Assembly (NCBI RefSeq): GCF_023278565.1
Contig: NC_064675.1
Span: 1,240,001-1,304,000 of the forward strand
DNA length: 64,000 bases
DNA from: Colletotrichum lupini
Lineage: Eukaryota > Ascomycota > Sordariomycetes > Glomerellales > Glomerellaceae
Direction: 5' to 3'
Part shown: piece by piece, positions 58,340-64,000 of the stretch
Layout: the number at the start of each line of letters is the position of its first letter
How positions within the stretch are numbered: position 1 is the stretch's first letter
The notes under the pieces: model-generated
What the model saw: the letters and a program-made list of their open reading frames with translations, nothing else
Told to the model about the DNA's origin: nothing
The model's database searches: none
Translations under genes and position numbers: made by a program

Positions 58340-61300
58340 CCTATATACGATTATCGTAGCCAGCCTAACCTACGGTTAGAACCTCCTTTTTATACTTACG
58401 CAGATATTTATATAGTTTAATTAATCTCTTCGTTAACTACGGTTCGAACTAATTACTTTATAATAGGGATACTAATACTAATTAGTAATTAAATTCTATT
58501 ATCGTAGATTAGTAAGGTATCTCGCTACGCAAAAAAGACGACTTTTTAATACTATATAAAATAAGAGATTCGTACTAATTAACTTTATAAAAGCAAACGA
58601 AAAAGGAGGCGATTCTTAAATACCGTACGGAATTAAGTAATTATAGCCCTTTATTACTTACGAGAGGTCGACGTCTACTATATTAAACTACGTTAATTAA
58701 TAGAACTACTTAAGTAACTAGCCTTTTACCGTTACCCCGAGTAGCTTTTTTATTAAACGACTTTTCTATGGCCGGCCCGTAATTAGAAATTAACTAAGTA
58801 ATAAAAGGGATTATTAATAAGCGATAATTACCTAACTATAATTAAGCTATAAAAAAGACTACTTAAAAGATATAAAATAGGGTACCGAGAGGCCGTAAAA
58901 GATAAGATCTTTAAAGTATCTAACCCTACTACGTATAAGTAATAAGTAGGCATTTTTAGTAAGTCCTTAAAATATACGATCTTACGAAAAGGAGGGCTTA
59001 ACTTCGTTAACCGTACTTAACGGCTTATACGGTTCTTAACGGCCTATATAGCTCCTCTACGAGCCGCCCGGTATTTACTTTTGACTATTCTTACGGAATA
59101 CCGCCCTAGAAGAGGTAGGTCGAAGAAGGAAGCTATTTAGAGATTATAGAGAGTACGAGGCTTAAGAGGCTAGAAGTATACGGAATAGCGGAAATTAGTA
59201 ACTAATAAAGATCCTAAGACTAATTACTATATTATCCTATAATAATATAAACGTCTGCCGCTATTATTATAAAAAGGAACTACTAAAACCTACTTTTTTA
59301 TACTAAATAAAAAAGAGGATCTTAGTAAGTACGATAGCTAGCGACTTAGAAAAGTAGTAATAATTACTAAAAATAGTAAAAACGAGAGTAGTAGCGAGAT
59401 AGCAAAAAGAAGCGGGAATCTCTTAGACCTTAATAAATTCGTTAAGTAGCGAAAGTACAGATTTACTACGACCTACGCGCAAATTAAATATATCCTTATT
59501 AAAATTAAATACGCTAGTAATTACTAATACGGGTATAAGCTAAAGTACGACTCTTAGCGAGTTAGGGTAAAGAAGAAGAGGATAAAACCCGATCCTAAAT
59601 AGAATCCTAATCCCTTATAAGTAAGTAAATATTAACCCGGACTATTAAGGGACGTAGATATATAAAATTATAAATTAGCCTAATAATAAGTAAATTAACG
59701 CGGTATTAATCTATTTAACTAAGGTTTATAAGAAAAAGGGGCTATAGGGGTAACCCCTATTTTATGAGATCGTAGACGACCTTAGTTACTAACTAGACGA
59801 ATAGTTTATAAACGCAAGCTTAAGAATCGTAAAAGCTATTAATAAATTCCTCTATGAGCGAGGGGTATTACTAGCGTAATTATAATTATAAAAGCTATAC
59901 GAAATACTAATAACAATAATTATAAAAGAGGAATTCGTACTATAGAACTAGGTATAGGTCGATAGAGCGTATAATCGCTTTAACGAATTTAAAAAAAAGG
60001 TAAACGACCCAGATTTCCTCTCTATAATTACTAACGGAAATCTATCGTCGCAAAAGGATATACTAAGGCAAAATATAGTACTAAAAGTACGATAATTAAT
60101 AATTCTACCTATTTTAATCTATAACTCGTTACTACTACTAATACGAAATTCGGCGCCGATTAACTAATAAAAAAAGAGGTAGACGACCCGAAGTTATTAA
60201 TAGTACGTAGCGACGTAGGGATCGTATATAAATACCAAAAATCTAATAGTAAATACGAGGCAATTCACAGACCTTAAAAAGATCTTTTTAAAAGAGAAAT
60301 TATACTCTAGGGGGAAGTATAAGGTCTTATAAAAAACCCTAACGATATTTTATAATTATTATAAAAAAGTCGGAATTAGGGAACACTAGTACTATTTAGT
60401 AATTAATATTGTACTTATAAGCAAAGCCTCTAATTATTATTACGAAGCGGTACGTAATCTCGATCGGAACGACTTTTTTAGTATAATTAACGTAATCCGA
60501 AGCTGCTTCGAGACTTATAATAAGAACCTAGAGCTCCTATCTAAACTACGAGCGATTTCTTTCGTATTTATAGCTAGGATAATAGAGGGTAAATCGCGAG
60601 TAAAGATCCTTAAAGAGCTTATTAATCGAATCGATAAGCTAATAAAAACCTAGCTAAATAAGGGGATAAACGAGCGGAAAGTCGGATATCTCTATACTAT
60701 AGTCTAGCGTATATTAAAAATAAAAATCACCCTATACTAGGCACCCGAAAACTATAAAACGCTCTACTCGAGGCTAAGATCTAGCTTTAATATTAAAGCG
60801 AGAATGCTATACTAAACCTACTTCTAAGTATATAACGGCCCTTATTAATAATATTAAGTCGATCGAACGTATAATAAGAAAGAAAAAGAGGCTAGATATA
60901 GTAATCGTTAGTAAGGAGGCCCAGATTCGTTAAATAAGCAGAGATTTAACTTACGGGTAGGGTAATAGAAAAAATAATATTATATTTATAAAAAGGATAG
61001 ATATTAGTTAAGTAACTACTCTAAGGAAGAGCGTACTAAATTATATAAATAATATAAAAAGTCGAGGGTAGTAAATAGCAAAACTAGCCCTCGTTAGTTT
61101 AACTAATTCCTCGTTATATATAAGGGCAGATCCGGGGGTACGGAACCTAGTAATAGTAGCTAAAGTAGCGGCCTAAAGTATATACCCCCTATAGGAGATT
61201 TAGAAAATAAGGAAGATCTTACCCCCTATACTAACGAATTAAATTATAATAAAATCGACGATATTAACTACTCTTTTTTCGCCCCGTTAGCCTCCGGAGG

Positions 61301-64000
61301 ATATACGAGGCTAAACGAATAGAGGGTAATAAAAGCTCTTAATAAGTAGGCTTTTATTTATAGATAGTAAAAGAAGGTCCTTTAGATAACGGATATAGAG
61401 GCGGCTAAAAGGGCGAATTTAATAGGGCCAAAGCCCATTCTCTTAATAATTAAAAAAAAAAACGCTATTTTTCTTAATATTTAAAAAAAAGGAACATAGT
61501 ACTAAGTAAATCTAGGGGTAGCTAGAGGGGTCCTTTTTATACTACTTAGATCCCTTAAATACTAAGCTTATATAAGTATTTTATACGAGCAAAAGGTACG
61601 GCCTAAATAATTTCTATAAGATTATCCTAGATACTAAGGTATTATAATAATTAACTAAAAGAAAAGAGTAATTCTAAGCGCTATAAAAGATCGCGCTAAT
61701 AATGCTTAATATATTAATAGCGGGTATTACGAGGATTAGTTTCGGCCTAGGTAAAGAAATCGTCGCCCTAAGTATAATAAAAGTAGAGATATACTTCGGA
61801 ACGATAACTTTCTATATTTTACCCGTTAATACCCCATTTCTCTTATATTTAAAAGATATAGATTAACTAGGTATTATATTCGATAATACGAGGAACAGAA
61901 TCTTTAGTAGTAAGTACTTCGAGATAGTCGAACGACGATAGGGGTATGCGTTTATAAAGCTTATTAATAATACGAAGTTAATTAATTATTTAATAAAAAG
62001 TAAGCTTAGAAGACTATATTAGAGATTCGGGTACCCGTCGGTTACGAGGCTATATAACCTCTTAAAGTAATTAGGTAATAATAATATTAAAATAGGGGCG
62101 CTAGAGTAGTTAACGAAAGTATATTATTAATACTAAATAAATGCGCAGAGCCCACGCAGATTTAAGTTTAAATTGCGTAATAAGCTTAACTTTAACTAGG
62201 AAATCGTCGTCGATATCTTTTACTTAAATAGTCGGCTAGTACTATATATAATCGACGTAGCTATATCTTTCTAAGTAAGGTAATTCCTCTAGGATCTATA
62301 AGTAAAGATAGTATGGGCAGCCCTATAAAAAAGCTAGATCGATATATACTAGGGACCGCTGGACGGTATTAGAACCGACGCTAGTACTAGCTTTAAGTCG
62401 GTAGAATTTAGGGATAATACGACGGCTTACGGTATATAGCTAAAAGTCGTACTCGTTAAAGCGTACTATAGTATTAAAAAAGTAAAAAGGGCACACTAGT
62501 AGTTAAAAAGGGCGTTTAGAATTATTAAAGAGGAAAATCCGGATTCTACTAACGACGAATACCTCTAGATAGTACTTAAATACTATAATAATACTATAGG
62601 GCCTAACGGACTTATATTAACGCTATTAGTATTTAGAGTATATCTAAGAACGACCTTAGCCTCGCTACTATCGCTAGGTATAAGCTAACGAGCCCGAGTA
62701 GTTAAAAAAGTAATATAAGTACTACGTAAAATAAGCATAAAAAAGCAAGTTAACGAGGTAATTACTACGCGTAATAGGCCCAATATAGGGGATAATTTAA
62801 ATATATTACTAAATTCGGATATACGAGTATAGTGCGAAATTACCTAATAGTAGACTAGGCTATATAAGTTAATTTTTATTAACGAGCGCTCTTATATAGT
62901 CGCAAGAAATTGCGACTAGCTATTCGAAGTATTAATTATAATAATTAGACCGTACTATATAGATCCTAACGAGGTAATTTCTAACTTATAAAAAAAAAAA
63001 GAGCTAAAGGAAACTATATAACCCGCGGTAGAGGCATAGGAAATTATCCTTAACAAAATCGTCGTAGTAGTACTAATAAATAACGAAAAAGAGGAAATTA
63101 CTAAAAGGGCACTAATACTACTAGCGAGACGTCGCAAAAGACTACGACGGTAAGCCCTAACGCGGCAATTTATTACTAGCGACGAGGTAATTAATACTTT
63201 TTATATAATAAAAAAGAAAGCTAATTTCGAGCTAGTGGTTAAACTACGTAAAGAAGGTATAATTATAACTATTAAAAAGCTATATAAGGGATTAGATCTT
63301 ATCGAAGTAAATACTCTTTACGATCGAGGGGTCTATCGATTTATTCTATACGACCTAGAAAAATATATAAACCTCCGCATATTTAAATTACGAATAGTTC
63401 GTAAAATTAAAGGGAAAGGAATACCCTAGCTGTACGAGAAGTCTAAATACGTAATCTAAGGATACGGCGATATTAAAAAGGCGACGCTACTTATATAATC
63501 GCCTATTATATAGCACTATAGCTAACGATTAATAATAATACTAATAGCATCGCTATAAAAAAAGGGATACGAGATTTAGAGCCGTAATATTACCTAGGCC
63601 TATACCTAATCGGCTACAGGGCTCATAAGGAAAATCCTAGCCTATCTACCGAAAGAAATAGCTAGTAAGTACTTAGAAAGTACGATTATTAAAGTGCTTA
63701 AGCTATTATATAGGCTCGTAGAATCGGGCACTTATTAGTAAGCTACTTACTACGATTTTTATATTAATTAACTATTAATAGTTACCTCTACGTACAACCC
63801 GTGCTTACTAGTCGTAGAGTATAAAAATAATTAATTTAGGATTATCGGAATATAGACCGACGATATATTAGGCCTATCCGATATTAACTTTATAAAAAAG
63901 GAGGATAAGGAGCTTTAGAAAGCGGGCTTTGTAATAAAGCTAAAAGAGGTCCTTATAATAAATACCCCCTTAGTATTTAATAGCGGGATTTTTATAATCG
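58340..64000 (+). mobile_element. RIP-degraded copia-type retrotransposon, plus strand, runs off the window
   Basis: AT-rich sequence begins sharply at about 58,340. A gag region can be sensed at about 59.9-61.1 kb. Protease linker, integrase and reverse transcriptase relics follow in copia order up to the window end. It belongs to a different clade from copies A and B: the integrase and reverse transcriptase blocks resemble those of the minus-strand element of block 1. I could not place the 5' LTR. Confidence 0.8.
61500..64000 (+). pseudogene. RIP-inactivated copia pol (protease, integrase, reverse transcriptase)
   Basis: Readable relics in order are: FYILPVNTPFLLYLKD (protease-integrase linker, about 61.8 kb); RFGYPSVTRLYNLLK (gag-pre-integrase zinc region, about 62.03 kb); VVDIFYLNSR and GIRTDASTSFKS (first two integrase Asp regions, 62.2-62.4 kb); and a block where the catalytic Glu reads Lys (KVKRAH, about 62.48 kb). 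Reverse transcriptase follows from 63.2 kb with VYRFILYD, ITxAYTQSATGLIRKILAYL, LLYRLVESGT and QTDDILGLSD (63.85 kb). Stops throughout are mostly TAG or TAA at former Gln and Trp codons. Confidence 0.85.

Overview
The window comes from a filamentous ascomycete, probably a Sordariomycete. The evidence is short GT-AG introns of about 55 nt with CTAAC/CTGAC-like branch sites, pyrimidine-rich leaders, fungal-type secreted enzymes, and long AT-rich blocks mutated in the C-to-T (CpA to TpA) pattern of repeat-induced point mutation (RIP). The genus cannot be fixed from the sequence. The layout is bipartite: three RIP-mutated transposon blocks (about 1-21,729, 45,121-52,697 and 58,340-64,000) alternate with two GC-balanced gene islands (about 21,730-45,120 and 52,703-58,335).

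Block 1 is a nest. The oldest layer is a minus-strand copia-type element (13,889-21,729). Into it went a pogo/Fot1 DNA transposon (16,529-18,379, ~44-bp inverted repeats, TA target site) and two copies of an unclassified ~1.13-kb repeat, called R1 here. A plus-strand Ty1/copia element (copy B, RIP-degraded) sits inside one R1 copy. Copy B was in turn hit by a third R1, by a solo LTR (540 bp, target duplication GGCTA) and by an intact sister element (copy A, with an uninterrupted 1415-aa gag-pol). Copy A is the only undamaged transposon in the window.

Island 1 carries six genes. They are an Ase1/PRC1/MAP65 spindle midzone protein (25,019-27,585), an IRS4-like EH-domain protein (29,676-31,943), a GNAT acetyltransferase (33,235-33,816), a secreted DUF5695-type protein (34,060-36,970, minus), a divergent secreted GH43 glycosidase (38,298-39,848), and an FAD monooxygenase fused to an eight-helix membrane domain (42,509-45,075). 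The order runs from housekeeping genes to secreted or accessory enzymes as the transposon block is approached.

Block 2 is one complete minus-strand copia element with 177-bp LTRs and a GATTC target duplication. It landed 45 bp after the stop codon of the FAD-monooxygenase fusion. Without it, that gene would lie about 0.5 kb from island 2, which holds a secreted M43 (pappalysin-like) metalloprotease (53,170-54,146) and a secreted BBE-type FAD oxidase (55,093-56,826, minus). The monooxygenase fusion, the protease and the oxidase may therefore be a small accessory cluster split by a transposon. Island 2 ends in a gene fragment (58,151-~58,335) cut off by block 3, a RIP-degraded plus-strand copia element of another clade that runs off the window.

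The most unusual items are the monooxygenase/membrane-domain fusion, a second protein-like reading frame antisense to the pol gene in the block 2 element, the R1 repeat family, and the reciprocal RIP gradient in the two LTRs of block 2.
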